Below are positions 26,840 through 37,816 of a stretch of DNA of 64,000 bases, piece by piece (the first letter of the stretch is position 1; each line of letters opens with the position of its first letter). Location of the stretch: positions 23,493,237 through 23,557,236 of the forward strand of contig JARWKL010000009.1 of the NCBI GenBank assembly GCA_029961685.1, in the 5' to 3' direction. This stretch comes from Aristolochia californica (lineage: Eukaryota; Streptophyta; Magnoliopsida; Piperales; Aristolochiaceae). The position numbers and the translations under genes were made by a program. The notes under the pieces were generated by a model. That model did no database searches. It saw only the letters and a list, made by a program, of their open reading frames with translations, and was not told the origin of the DNA.

Positions 26840-28397
26840 TGAAATCAATTCAAGTAATTAGATAACCCCTTAAGAGGAATTGTGGTGATTTTGACTAGGT
26901 CATTCTTTCCAGACATATTAAAACCAATATCTTCAGCCATGAAATATTAATCACTAACCAAATAATCACCATTCAAAGAGTTTATGTGCTGAAATTGTAT
27001 TTTTAAGTGAAAGATACACTAGAACGAGAATCAATCACTTTTGAGCATGCAAAGAAGACACAAGGCAATTACTTAACAAAGCATGGTTTGGGGACGAGTT
27101 CAACCTTATATCTTGGCATATCTCAGCTTATATCTGATCATATCTTCAAATTAAAGGTACAGTAAGTCTCAAGATAGCAAGTAAATAAAAAAGAATCCAG
27201 ATTTTAGACTTGCCATCCAAGTCAAAAACAAAATCAGTAACTTTCTTATTTTGGAATGCACCAGATTTCTTGCCTTACCAAACAAATAGAGGCAAGTTCA
27301 AAATACATCTCTTGACTTAAATTGGATGAAGATAAGTTTTCCAATTTAGTTTTTCCTTCTTTAGACCTTTCCAAACACCAATTTGAGGATGGACGACTTC
27401 CTGAAATTTCAGCATTGAAATTTCGGTACCTTTCTCTTTGATGTGAGACAACAAGCTTTCAACCACACATCCTCTTGATTTTAAAGCCAAAAATGAAGTA
27501 AAAACCAAGAGAATCAAAGTAGAGTCATGTATATAATGTTGCAATCAAGAATTAAGCAAAGAGAAGACCGGCAAAAGTGAATCAACAAAACGAATCAAAG
27601 AGAGCACAAACCGAGTGCTGTCTTCTTGGTCCCATACCAAATCCAATAAAAAATTTATAAAACATCAACGTTTTATTCTCAAGGTATCAAAAACCACTTC
27701 ATAATTATTCAATTTTTCAAGGAAAAATATTCAGAAGCATGAATATAATTATGCCATGATTTGGGTAAGGAGTAAACTCATGTTGAAGGCATAAAACCGA
27801 ATTTTCTCAACCAAGATTATACTATTTCATATGACCTAACAGGCAAAAAAAATAAAAAATAAAATAAAATAAAATAAACAAGGAGGATTGGAGCAAGATC
27901 CTTCTGGTCCTCAATCATGTAATAAAGAGGAATGATTAACTCAAGAAGTACTTAACTTGAGAGGACAATCACCAAATTATGTTGAGCACATCTCGCCATA
28001 CAATGGCTGCCAAACATCTCAAACTTTCTGAGCTTCATGGAATCCTAAAGACATTGCTCTGGTGCCATATGGAATTCGGGATTCCATAGTGGAAAACCTC
28101 AATCAAGGTAGTCGAGAAAGAGAGGAGGAAAAAGAAGAGAAGAAAGATCAAGAAGAAAGAAGGAGATAGCAACAAGAGAGGGATGACTTGTTGAGAAAGA
28201 GAGGGAGAGAGCTCATGGGAATGGAGAGAATAGGTTAAGGATGTGAGTGAGAAAGGGAGAGGCTTGATGCTCTACCCCATGCCTTGATGCTCTTATTTAT
28301 AGTTGTGGGAGGATGTTTACAATGACTATAGTACCCTTAGGGCTACATGCCTTAAGCAAGAAAAAACATAAGTGGACATACATTAGCTTGCTTAATT
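26840..28397 (-). mobile_element. 5' end of a minus-strand copia: LTR, leader and gag start
   Basis: On the minus strand the segment 28397 to about 28069 resembles the CT-rich end of the copia LTRs above. GCTCTGGTGCCA at 28056-28067 is the complement of TGGCACCAGAGC, a variant of the initiator-Met primer site, and marks the LTR end. A leader of about 1.1 kb follows. At about 26940 a gag start reads MAEDIGFNMSGKNDLVKITT, closely resembling the gag start at 54158 (SNKSDILQITIIPLRGLSNY). It is cut off after about 35 residues near 26840 by the plus-strand LTR. Its own 5' LTR is cut by the copia starting at 28398. Confidence 0.65.
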
Positions 28398-28590
28398 ACA
28401 TCCAGAGTAATACCTATTGCCTGTTCATTTTCATTTTTGGTTTCTTTTTCTGTAAGTCCAGAAGCCATTGAAGCTCTTCTAAGAGCGTGTGGTGGGACGC
28501 AATTAGTTTTTTATTGAAATAAAGTTCAGCGTGGGCTTTCTTCTTGATTGCTATTAAGATGTTCCTGGGTTGAGCTTACTCTATTTTACA
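28398..28590 (+). repeat. Truncated 5' LTR of a copia element
   Basis: It matches the end of the LTR at 32670-33326 (shared AGAGCGTGTGGTGGGACG and TTGATTGCT words) and ends TTTTACA. TGGTATCAGAGC at 28591-28602, the initiator-Met primer site, follows immediately. Similarity to the 3' LTR begins only near 28397, so the first roughly 450 bases are missing. Confidence 0.8.
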
Positions 28591-31500
28591 TGGTATCAGA
28601 GCTCTAGGGGACTCTTAAGAACAATCATCTATCATGACTGATCTTAAGCCTAGTAGTTCTTCTGCTAGTTCTGGTTCTGTACCAACAATACGTATTTGTC
28701 CCCCAACTTTCACAAAAGGCAAACTCGATGGCTCGAACTATCTTCTGTAGAAGTTCAAAATCACCACTGTTCTGGACTCCTATGAACTTCTTGATATAGT
28801 TCTTGGAGTTGATGCTAAACCTGTTGCTGTCTCTGATGGAGGAAAGACCACTCCTCCTAATCATCAGCTTGTCAAAGATTGGAGAAGGAAGAATGTTGAT
28901 GCACTGTGTGCGATTGTCACAAGTACTCAGGATTCTGTCCTTACCCTGATTCAACACACTTTAAAGGCTAGTGAAGCTTGGAACATACTTTAAAATCAGT
29001 ATGAAACAAGAAACCATATCCTGAATCTGGAAAATCAAGTTGCTACTGAAAGATTAAGTGAAGATGAGGCAGTAGAGTCTTTTATTACTAGGATGAAAAA
29101 CCTACGTGATAAAATGGCTTTTGTTGGTATAGCCAAGTGAGGAACTTGCTCGAAGATGTATTCGAGTGCTGCCACAAAAATTTGACGGGCTCGTGACAAC
29201 ACTCAATACACAAATTCGTGATCCTCGTTTGACCTTTGAAGAATTCTCTGCTTTATTGATGGAGAAGGAGATGAGGCTAAAAGGTAGAGACAATCTGTTA
29301 GACTCTGCCTTCATAGCAAAAGCAAAGGTTAACAATGAAACAAAGAAGAAACCAAAGAAAAAGAAGTTCTTTGGATCGTGTTTTTACTGTAACAAGAAGG
29401 GCCATGCTGTCAAAGATTGTAGAACACGAATCCATGATGAGAAGAACGACACGGTGAAACAAAATTGGAAGAATAGAGAATCTGCAAATTTTTCAGAAAC
29501 AGAACTTCTGTTCACTTTCACAGAAGAATTATGTTCTAGTGCTCATGTACAACATAAGAGTACATGGGTGTTAGACTCTGGAGCTTCCCGACACATGACC
29601 AGCAAGAAAGAATTATACGATTCTTTTAATCATCTACAACAACCAATGAATGTGGTGGTCGAGAATAATGCAAGATGTCCCGTTGAAGGGATAGGCACCA
29701 TATCTATTCAGTTCAATGATGGAGAAAGTAAGAAGATGGCAGATATTCTACTTGTTCCCCAAATCTCAAGAAACCTGTTATCCGTAGCTGTAATTACAGA
29801 CAAAGATTTGGAGGTACGATTCAAGAAAAATGAATCTCTTATTCTTGTTAAGAATGAGAACATAGTTGCAAGAGGTATTCATAGGGATAATCTTTATGAA
29901 ATCAACTCACTTTCTGCTGTTGTTGATGCCAAAAACAGTCAACTTTGTCATGAAAGATTCGAACACATTTCCTTTCATGTGTTGAAGGAAATGAAGAAAA
30001 AAAAATATGGAGATAGATTTGCCTTCAATTGATGTAATTGAAGAACCTTGTGAAGCTTGTATGCTAGGCAAGCAACAAAGAGAGTCAAAATAGAACAAAG
30101 GCTTCTCTAGAGTTGGTACATGCTGATCTCTGTGGGAAAATGACTACAATGGCGTTAGGAGGATCTTTCTACTTTATGCTGCTAGTCGACGATTACAGTA
30201 GAAAGATGTGGGTGTACTTTCTTCGGATAAGGCTGATGCTCTTGCAAAATTCAAGGTGTGGCATAAGCAAGTGACAAATGAGATCACAACATCTGTGAAG
30301 AAGTTTCGTACAAATCGTGGGGGGGAATTCTGTTCTACTGAATTCTCTAGCTACTGTAATAAAGTTGGCATCAAACGCCAACTAACTGATCCACATACAC
30401 CAAAACAAAATGGTGTAGTTGAACGGCGAAATCGAACGGTGGTGGAAATGGTTCGGTGCATGATGAAAGGTGTTGGGCAACCATAAATTTTATGGAGGAA
30501 GTAGTAAATACTGCAGTGTATGTCGTCAATCGATGCTCCACAAAAGCATTGAACGACAAGACTCCTAATGAGGCTTACTCAGGTATGAAACCTTCTGTGT
30601 CTCATTTAAGAAAATGTGGGTGTGAGTGTTTTGTACATATTCCCAAAGAAGAAAGAAAGAAATTAGATGACAATAGCAAGAAATGTATCTTCCTGGGGTA
30701 TAGTGAAGAGTCTAAGGCATATAGACTCTATGATGTAGAGGCCAAGAAGTTAGTCATAAGCTGAGATGCGGTGTTTAATAAGCGACCACTCTCAATGGAG
30801 GAAAATGATCCTGCCATTCTGTCACCAACCGATGAAGTAACTCACCAAGTGCCTGCTGAACAGCCAGTAAGTGATGATATAGATGATTTTGTTAAAAAAG
30901 AAACAGAAATAGAAAGCCAACCTAGTGCACCTCCACGGAAGCCACAACCAAGGTGGGTGCACCAGCTCTTTGATGACAAAACTCCAGAAGTTGAAGATAA
31001 AAGTCCTTGTCCGGATGGGCTTAGACGATCAAAGAGAATAGAGCAGAACAAATCTGGATAGCAATTTTTGAAAATGGATTTAATGACTCAAATCATAGAG
31101 GCAGTAAAAGAACCAGTAAGTGTGGAGGAAGCCATATCAGATCCAAAATAGAGAGCTACAATGCAAACAGAGTATGATAGTATCATAAAGAATAATACTT
31201 GGGAGATTGTTGACAAACCTCCTAACCGAAAGATCATTGGCAGCAAATGGATCTAGAAAACAAAGTACAAGGCTGATGGTACTCTTGAAAAATACAAAGC
31301 ACGCCTTGTTGCACAAGGATTCTTAGAAATTGAAGGTTTTGATGTTGATGAGACCTTCGCTCCAACAGCAAAGATGACAATAATCCGTGTAGTTCTTGCA
31401 GCTTCTGCTCACTACGGGTGGACAGTACATCAAATGGATGTAAAATCTGCCTTTCTTAATGGGCAACTTGAGGAAGAAGTCTACGTGGCACAACCACAAG

Positions 31501-32669
31501 GCTTTGAACTACCAAATGCAGAGGAGAACATATGTAAATGAAAAAAGGCCTTGTATGGTCTAAAATAGGCACCACGAGCCTGGTCAAACGTATCGACTCT
31601 TTCTTCTTGGAGCGCGGGTTCTGTAGAAGCAAATCTGCAGCAAACTTGTATGTTCTTTGTGAACATAAGAAAAGAGTCATTGTAGTACTCTATGTCGATG
31701 ACCTGGTAATCACTGGTGACCATGAAGATAACACTGTGAAGACTCGGGAATGGTTGAGCCAAGAGTTCGACATGACAGACTTGGGCCTTCTTCATTACTG
31801 CTTGGGAATTGAGGTATGGTAAAAATTTTATCATATCTTTATTTCTCAGGAATGTTATGCTCGAGAATTGTTATCTACTTTTGGCATGACCGAAAGTAAT
31901 CCAATAGTCACCCCAATGGAAGTGAATACAAAGTTGTCAATCAATGACCTCTCTGAACAGGTTGATAACAAGCTCTACAAAAAATTAGTTGGAAGTTTAA
32001 TCTTCCTTTGTAACACAAGACCTGACATTAGTTATGCTGTGGGAGTGCTCAGTCATTTTTCTAACAATCCAAGAAAAACGCACTGGCAAGCTACAATGTG
32101 AATCCTCAAATATCTCAAAGGTACTTTAACTTTTGGAGTATCTTACACATCAGGAGATATTTTATCTGGGTATTGTGACTCAGATTGGGCTGGAGATATT
32201 GACAAGAGGAAATCTGTTACTGGCTACGGATTCATGTTTGGAAGTGGTATTATCTCATGGGCTTGTAAGAAGCAACAAACAGTTGCACTCTCATCAACCG
32301 AAGCAGAGTACAAAGCTGCTTGTGTAACAACCTGTGAAGCTGTGTGGCTACGATGTATTTTGACTGATATAGGTATTTCTTTGACTGAGTCAACTACCTT
32401 AAATTGTGACAGTCAAAGTTGCATAGCTATGGCGAAGAACCCAGTATTCCATGCTAGAACTAAACACATAGAGATTCAGTATCACTATGTAAGAGAACTG
32501 ATTGAAGAGGAGATCATATACATGGAGTATTGTCCTACATAAGACAACCATGCAGACATTTTTACCAAAGCATTAAGGAGTGCTCAGATGAACAAGCATC
32601 TTCGTGGCTTGGGCGTTGGCCCAAGAACTTAGTCCAGTTGAGGTGAATATTGAGGGGTGGTGGTGGTGG
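28591..32669 (+). pseudogene. Copia gag-pol polyprotein, full order but broken
   Basis: Order along the strand: gag from an ATG at 28634 (MTDLKPSSSSASSG), a CCHC zinc knuckle CFYCNKKGHAVKDCRTRI near 29379-29432, and protease WVLDSGASRHMTS near 29566. Integrase follows with the pre-integrase HHCC region near 29940-30090, LVHADLCGKM near 30115, the DDYSRKMWVYF block, and TPKQNGVVERRNRT near 30400-30440. Reverse transcriptase has VHQMDVKSAFLNGQLEEEVY near 31430-31485 and YVDDLVITGD near 31690. RNase H has SSTEAEYKAAC near 32296 and KHIEIQYHYVREL near 32464. It resembles plant Tnt1/Tork-type copia elements. In-frame stops (for example 28745, 30772, 31150 and 31566) and frameshifts split it into at least nine open pieces. 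The protease DSGA and the reverse-transcriptase YVDD are intact. It is transcribed from the LTR if at all. Confidence 0.9.
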
Positions 32670-33326
32670 TGTTTGTGTGTCAATGCCCACCTCTCACGAG
32701 TTACTGCTAATCTAATGTATTCACTGACCCCCAATTATGAGGAGCGCCAATGTCGATAGTGAGTAAATTAGTTAGTAGTTCTAGCTTAGACGCTGATGAG
32801 GTCAAATTGTGACCGCAATGGTTATTTGTCAAGAAACTGTAAAACGAAGGCGGGGTTCGGGGCATCAGCCCTGACGGGGGTCCACGGTATGCCCTTAGTC
32901 ACGAATGAAAGACCCAAGCATCAACGGAAAAATTAAAAGGACTCAAGAGTGAACGAAAATTAATGGAATGAGCAAAAAATAAAGGTGACTCTGTACTGAC
33001 CGTCGCAGCGGACAAAGGCATCCATCGTCGCTAGAAGAGAAAGGAAGCTTCCTTTCTCTGATTTCCGCAGTTGTCTTCCTCGATTCAGTGCTACAAATCA
33101 CCTATAAATAGAGGTGTTCTTCAACAACAAATTGCATCCATATTAATACCTATTCCCTGTTCGTTTTCATTTTTGGTTTCTTCTTCTGTAAGTCTAGAAG
33201 CCATGGAAGCTCTTCTAAGAGCGTGTGGTGGGACGAAATTAATTTTGTATTGAAATAAAGTTCAACATTGGCTTTCTTCTTGATTGCTGTTAAAATGTTC
33301 CTAGGTTGAGCTTATTCTGTTTTACA
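32670..33326 (+). repeat. 3' LTR of the 28398-33326 copia
   Basis: It starts TGTTTGTGTGTC after the purine tract TTGAGGGGTGGTGG (about 32650-32669), contains CTATAAATAGAGG near 33102, and ends TTTTACA. The end matches the truncated 5' LTR closely. No clear target duplication could be tested because the 5' end is lost. Confidence 0.8.
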
Positions 33327-34257
33327 ACCCTTACACCAAATTTATGGAAGTCATCATTTACCACTATGCCACCCCTACATGGGGATGAGATCTTCCTTAT
33401 TTACCAGCTATGCCACCCCTTAAAGTGGGTGCCTTCTAACATTGTTTTTCATTATCGGTGGGGTCATAGGATTAGTATATAATTTTAAAATGAGGGGGTA
33501 ATAAACAATTTATGCAATAGGAAAGGTGAGGATGACAATGGTGGACCTGGTGCATGGACGACTTCGATGGGTTGTTTCATCATATGGTTGATGTGGCCAA
33601 ATATCTATAGCTAATGGAGATTGAGGTGGTCGGGTAGAAAATTGTAAGTGAAGGGAAGGACTTTATGTTAGTCCAATGGTACAATCATGTTAATCTACAT
33701 TATTTTGATGATATAAAAATAGGTAACTTAAAAGTGTGCTACTAACAACATTATCATTGAATTTTGGACACTTGACTTCTAACAAAAATATTATGAGCTT
33801 TATAACAAAAACTCAAGATAAAAGAACGATTAATCAAGTTGCCAAGTTAATAGCCCGAAGCAAAAATATATTGAAGATTATTATTATGAAGAAGAACTCT
33901 AGTTGGGCAAGTAGATAGTTAACCACGCTTGTATTCTTAAGCATGATTATGTTATGGAGCTGAAGGGCATGAAAAAGTCTAACATGACGTTTTATCGAAT
34001 GCATTTAAACGTTTTATAATGGTAAATCCCTTAGAATAGCCTATATCATGCTTAGTCAAAATAGTACATTAGCATATGGCATGATTGATCAACCTACTGA
34101 TGGAGGTATTTGCTCTTTCTTTTAAGTCTATCAAGATGATTATTATACATTAGTATGCTCAATTACAAAGTCTTGGACTCCTATGTGATAACTTATAGTT
34201 AAATGGTAATAAGTTTATTATAATATTCTTATTATTTATTTTTATAGTTTTAAATGT
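33327..34257. other. Intergenic, no gene recognised
   Basis: The area contains AT-rich single-copy-looking sequence and a small imperfect repeat around 33390-33440 (two ATGCCACCCCT words). The open frame 33736-33918 has no recognisable domain. Confidence 0.4.
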
Positions 34258-34400
34258 AGGTCGGAGCTTGAATCCGGCTCGAGCTCAAACTCAAACTCAG
34301 TTAAAATTTTGGGTTTGAGTTTGATTCTAATTTTAGGCTCGAGGCTAAACTCGAGTTTAAAACATTTAGATCAAGTCAAACTCAAACATATCTAATCACT
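34258..34400. repeat. Fragment resembling the end of the hAT element at 54905-60482
   Basis: The order TTTTAAATGTAGG, GGCTCGAGCTC, GTTAAAATTTTGGG, TTTTAGGCTCGAGGC, then AAACATTTAGATCAAG matches the last 190 bases of the hAT element (about 60290-60455). The TIR itself is absent. It is probably a relic of a related copy. Confidence 0.65.
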
Positions 34401-34771
34401 AGCATGTTGTGTGGCAAATCATTCACCCCTTGTAGAATCTAAGATTATATTAAAAACCGATCAGCCTCCTCTGTTTATGGCTCTACTTCTATTTCATTGA
34501 ACAAATAAAATTCATACGGAGACCAGGTTGAAGGCTTCGTAAACTTTCCTGATTGTAGAAAGCCCTCATTTCCTCTTTTAAGCAACAAAAGGAAGGAAGT
34601 TACATGTGAAGCAGGACTGTGAGAGACTTTGGAATACGAATAATAGAGTTAATTGCCACAGAAATTCGATTAGCGATAGATCTGTAAAATCAACATGTCC
34701 GTCGTCAACGTACGGTTCTTTTTGAAATGTTCATGAAAAGAAAGAAGAGAAATTAAGAAGATCTGCCAACA

Positions 34772-35617
34772 TCAGGTTTGGCAGAACAATTGGCAGAGAG
34801 GAGGGAGATCCCATAACCCATCGGTTGGTTCATGAACGGCTTCCAAGTATTCATGAACCCCGTTAATGGCATACAACGAAGCAGAGATTTGCCTTTCCAC
34901 CTTCATGCGGTCAAACTCCGTGAGCTCTGATCTTACGTTCTCTGGCAATACCATTTGTTTTGGTAGCTCCATTAAGTCTTGAGGAAACGAAAATCTGCCG
35001 ATCCCAGGTCCCAGAATACAGGAGAGATCCTGCTCAGATGAGCCGCCGGCTTCGAAATCTTCGCGGCAGTGGCTCATGTCTGGTCGATAATCATCATCGA
35101 AGATCTGGGTCTTCGTGTCGAGGTCATAAGATTCGCAACTGCTGGTGGTGGTGATGGTTGTTGGTGTAGTAGCGGTGGAATTGGAGACACGACTGGTGGA
35201 AGAAGCAGCAGCAGCGGCAGCAGCAGAGCTAGAACCGGAAGAAGAAGGAAGGGATGATTGCCTTTTGGGTTTCTTGTGATTGAGAAGATTACGAATGCGA
35301 GAGGCCAGAGGCGAATTGGACGATACGTGGGTTATGAAGTTGGTTCGAGTGTTGGACCCACGAAGAAGACAGGCAGCTTCGTCGTAGGCTCGGGCGGCTT
35401 CTTCTGCTGTCTCAAAAGTCCCCAGCCACATCCTAATCTTCTGCGTTGTATCTTTAATCTCTGCAACCCATCTTCCCGACGGCCTTTGCCTAACGCCCAC
35501 GAACTTGTTGATATTGCTGCCGTTGTGGCCTTTACTACTTCTTCCCTTGAATCGGCTGCCCTTAGCGGTCGGAATCATTTGATGATGTTGTTGTACTTGC
35601 TGGATATCGAGCTCCAT
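34772..35617 (-). CDS. AP2/ERF transcription factor, RAP2.11/ERN-like
   Basis: ERF factors bind GCC-box-like promoter elements in the nucleus through one AP2 domain. This intronless frame encodes 281 residues. The AP2 domain occupies about residues 38-96, starting [13 protein letters not shown] and including the YRG/RAYD-type core [19 protein letters not shown] and the terminal NTRTNF. A basic stretch ([13 protein letters not shown], residues 19-31) before it is a likely nuclear signal. The [20 protein letters not shown] wording with the [12 protein letters not shown] end is typical of the clade holding Arabidopsis RAP2.11 (potassium-deficiency response) and legume ERN1/ERN2 (nodulation). A Ser/Ala/Thr-rich linker with an eight-Ala run (about 132-170) and an acidic region follow. 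The ATG at 35617 is the first in frame and precedes the conserved start MELDIQQ. No in-frame damage, so probably functional. Which clade member it is needs a tree. Confidence 0.93.
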   Translation of the reverse strand: MELDIQQVQQHHQMIPTAKGSRFKGRSSKGHNGSNINKFVGVRQRPSGRWVAEIKDTTQKIRMWLGTFETAEEAARAYDEAACLLRGSNTRTNFITHVSSNSPLASRIRNLLNHKKPKRQSSLPSSSGSSSAAAAAAASSTSRVSNSTATTPTTITTTSSCESYDLDTKTQIFDDDYRPDMSHCREDFEAGGSSEQDLSCILGPGIGRFSFPQDLMELPKQMVLPENVRSELTEFDRMKVERQISASLYAINGVHEYLEAVHEPTDGLWDLPPLCQLFCQT

Positions 35618-35696
35618 GGAACCAGAGAGATCGATGCTTTCAACTGCGTGCCAGCTGTGGAGAGGATGGTTTGATTTAAGAGAAGATGAGGATTGG

Positions 35697-35716
35697 GAGA
35701 GAGAGAGAGAGAGAGA
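35697..35716. repeat. (GA)10 microsatellite upstream of the ERF start
   Basis: Ten GA units lie 80 to 100 bases before the start codon, probably in the 5' UTR (a CT tract on the sense strand). CT tracts are common in plant 5' UTRs and promoters. Confidence 0.85.
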
Positions 35717-37816
35717 GGGAGGCCTCGTCTAGAAACTCAAGATAGTGGTCATCTCGTCTGTTTCTCCTCGTCTGACTACTAATTGGAATTTTATGGATTT
35801 TTAATGCATTTGGAGCTTCGACTGAGTTTCCTAACCTTATTTTTGTATCCTTCTTTATGTCACAAACCTTTACTATTTGTGGCCATTTCAAAATAACATA
35901 AGACAGCGTTATTCCCAAAAAAAAAATAATTAACAGTGAAAGAGGGAAGAGAAGATAAAGAATCCCAGAGGGCACGCTTGGTGTCGCCACTTGGCAGTAT
36001 TTGAGGAATCGATGCTATGAGACGGATGAATGCATCCAAATTCTAAACCATGAGAATTCAGGAGGTGGACGTTGGGAGAATAACGTGCACGCTGTTTTCT
36101 TCTAATATTCTTTATCGCCACTTTGATGAATAATGACGGCCTCTGAGCATCATTCTTTTTGTTTATTCTCATTTAAAAACTTGTTAGCTTCGTTTTGGGT
36201 CTACGGATTATAAAAAGTAACCAAAGTTCTAAAGGTGTCGCTCTCCACACAATTGTCAAGTTGGATAGAATAATTGGAAGCCACTATTGAGAAAACATGG
36301 AGACCTTTTTCACATCATTGGGAGAGATTATTTGTTTTTTTTTTTTATATAATTTTTGCAAACTTAAATAGTACGAAGACTTGCAAAACCTCGCTAAAAC
36401 CTGGTTTGACTTGTACAATTGAAAGGCCCGGGGGTGGGGGAGGCCTAAAACCTGCCTAATCTGCTTAGCTTCACTGGTTTAACTAGTGAACCTAGTGACT
36501 TGCTGGCCAGTTGAATTGCTATCACATGAGAAAAATCTCTCTTGTGCTACATGGTAGGAGGAGAAGGGCAGACCCACCCTCTCCCTTCTCATGCTAGCTC
36601 TTTTTGCCTTTTCTTTCATAGCCCCCATTCTTTTAGCAATGTAAAATTCATACTTAAAGTGAAGGTTTCATAACAAAACCTATTGCTTGCTGAACATGTC
36701 ATTATAAAAATTCATCATAATATACTTGTTGGGAAAATGTTTTGTGACAAAATTTGAAAGTCATCCTTAAATGTATTTTTAATGACAATCTAATTTTGTC
36801 ATAATAAAAGGCATTTAACAACTAATATAACTTCTTGTTAAACTATATGTTATGCACAAAATATATTAATATTAAAAAATCATAAATACATTGCATTTGT
36901 GCACATTAGAATAAAAAAATAGAAGTACAAAATGGTGTCAAATGCTTAGATGACGAGACACTATTCCATTGGGGTTGGAAAGGGTGGGTAATTTGATCTT
37001 TTCTAGTGCATATGTGAGGTTATCCTTGGTCTCTATGTGCTCACCACTGGTCTTTGTGCGCTCTTGCTTTATTTGAGCAAGTTGTTCCTCAAAAGCTAGT
37101 GGATAGTGATTAGATGATGCTACAAATTAACTACTAATTGTAAAGGGTTGGCCAAGACTCATACCTTTCACGTAGACTGGTTTGGTGCCTATTATGTGTT
37201 GGCCTAAAGTTCTTGAAGAAGTTTATTATGACAACAAATAGTTAGAAACTACCTACAAAATTCGAATGAGAAATTTGTCAAAAAAATCCTTTGGAAAATT
37301 TTTGGTAGAACATTTGCTCAATCGGGCAATGACTTACCTAACACCCCATGTCACATGGACAAAATGACTGCTGAAATTTAAAGAAGTACCATCTGTTCGT
37401 CTGACCACGTCCAAGCCATCCGATTGGATAGGAGGGAGAAAAGCTGCAACTTTGGTCTAACCTAGCCGATTGATTGACTACGGTAATAAAAAAAAAAAAA
37501 AATTACTAAAGATCATCATTGTTCGATTGAACATGAGATAGAAAAGCTATTGTTAAGGTCCCCTTGCCCAAATGATCGAATGGCTAGACAAATAGAGGTC
37601 AGAAATGATAAATGAAGAAAGGAGGTCTACAAGGAAGTATTCGATCATACCAACTTTCGACTAGTAGGGCATGCGAGAGAAAAGGTGCTATAAGTACCTG
37701 TTCAACCACCTAATTAGTCGAACTGAAGAAAAACAGTGGCTTATGAAGACCATTCACTCAAACCTGACTCATTCAAAAAATCTAGTGAGTGAAGTTTCAA
37801 AACTTAGATTTAGATA
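35717..37816. other. Intergenic region upstream of the ERF gene
   Basis: About 35717-36300 (minus-strand sense) is the likely promoter of the ERF gene; no TATA box could be assigned with confidence. The frames at 35676-35990, 35930-36172 and 36274-36459 have no domain. The stretch 36460-37816 is AT-rich without a recognised gene. A few TCGATTGATTGA-like words around 37440-37560 recall the motif cluster at 2520-2870. Confidence 0.4.
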
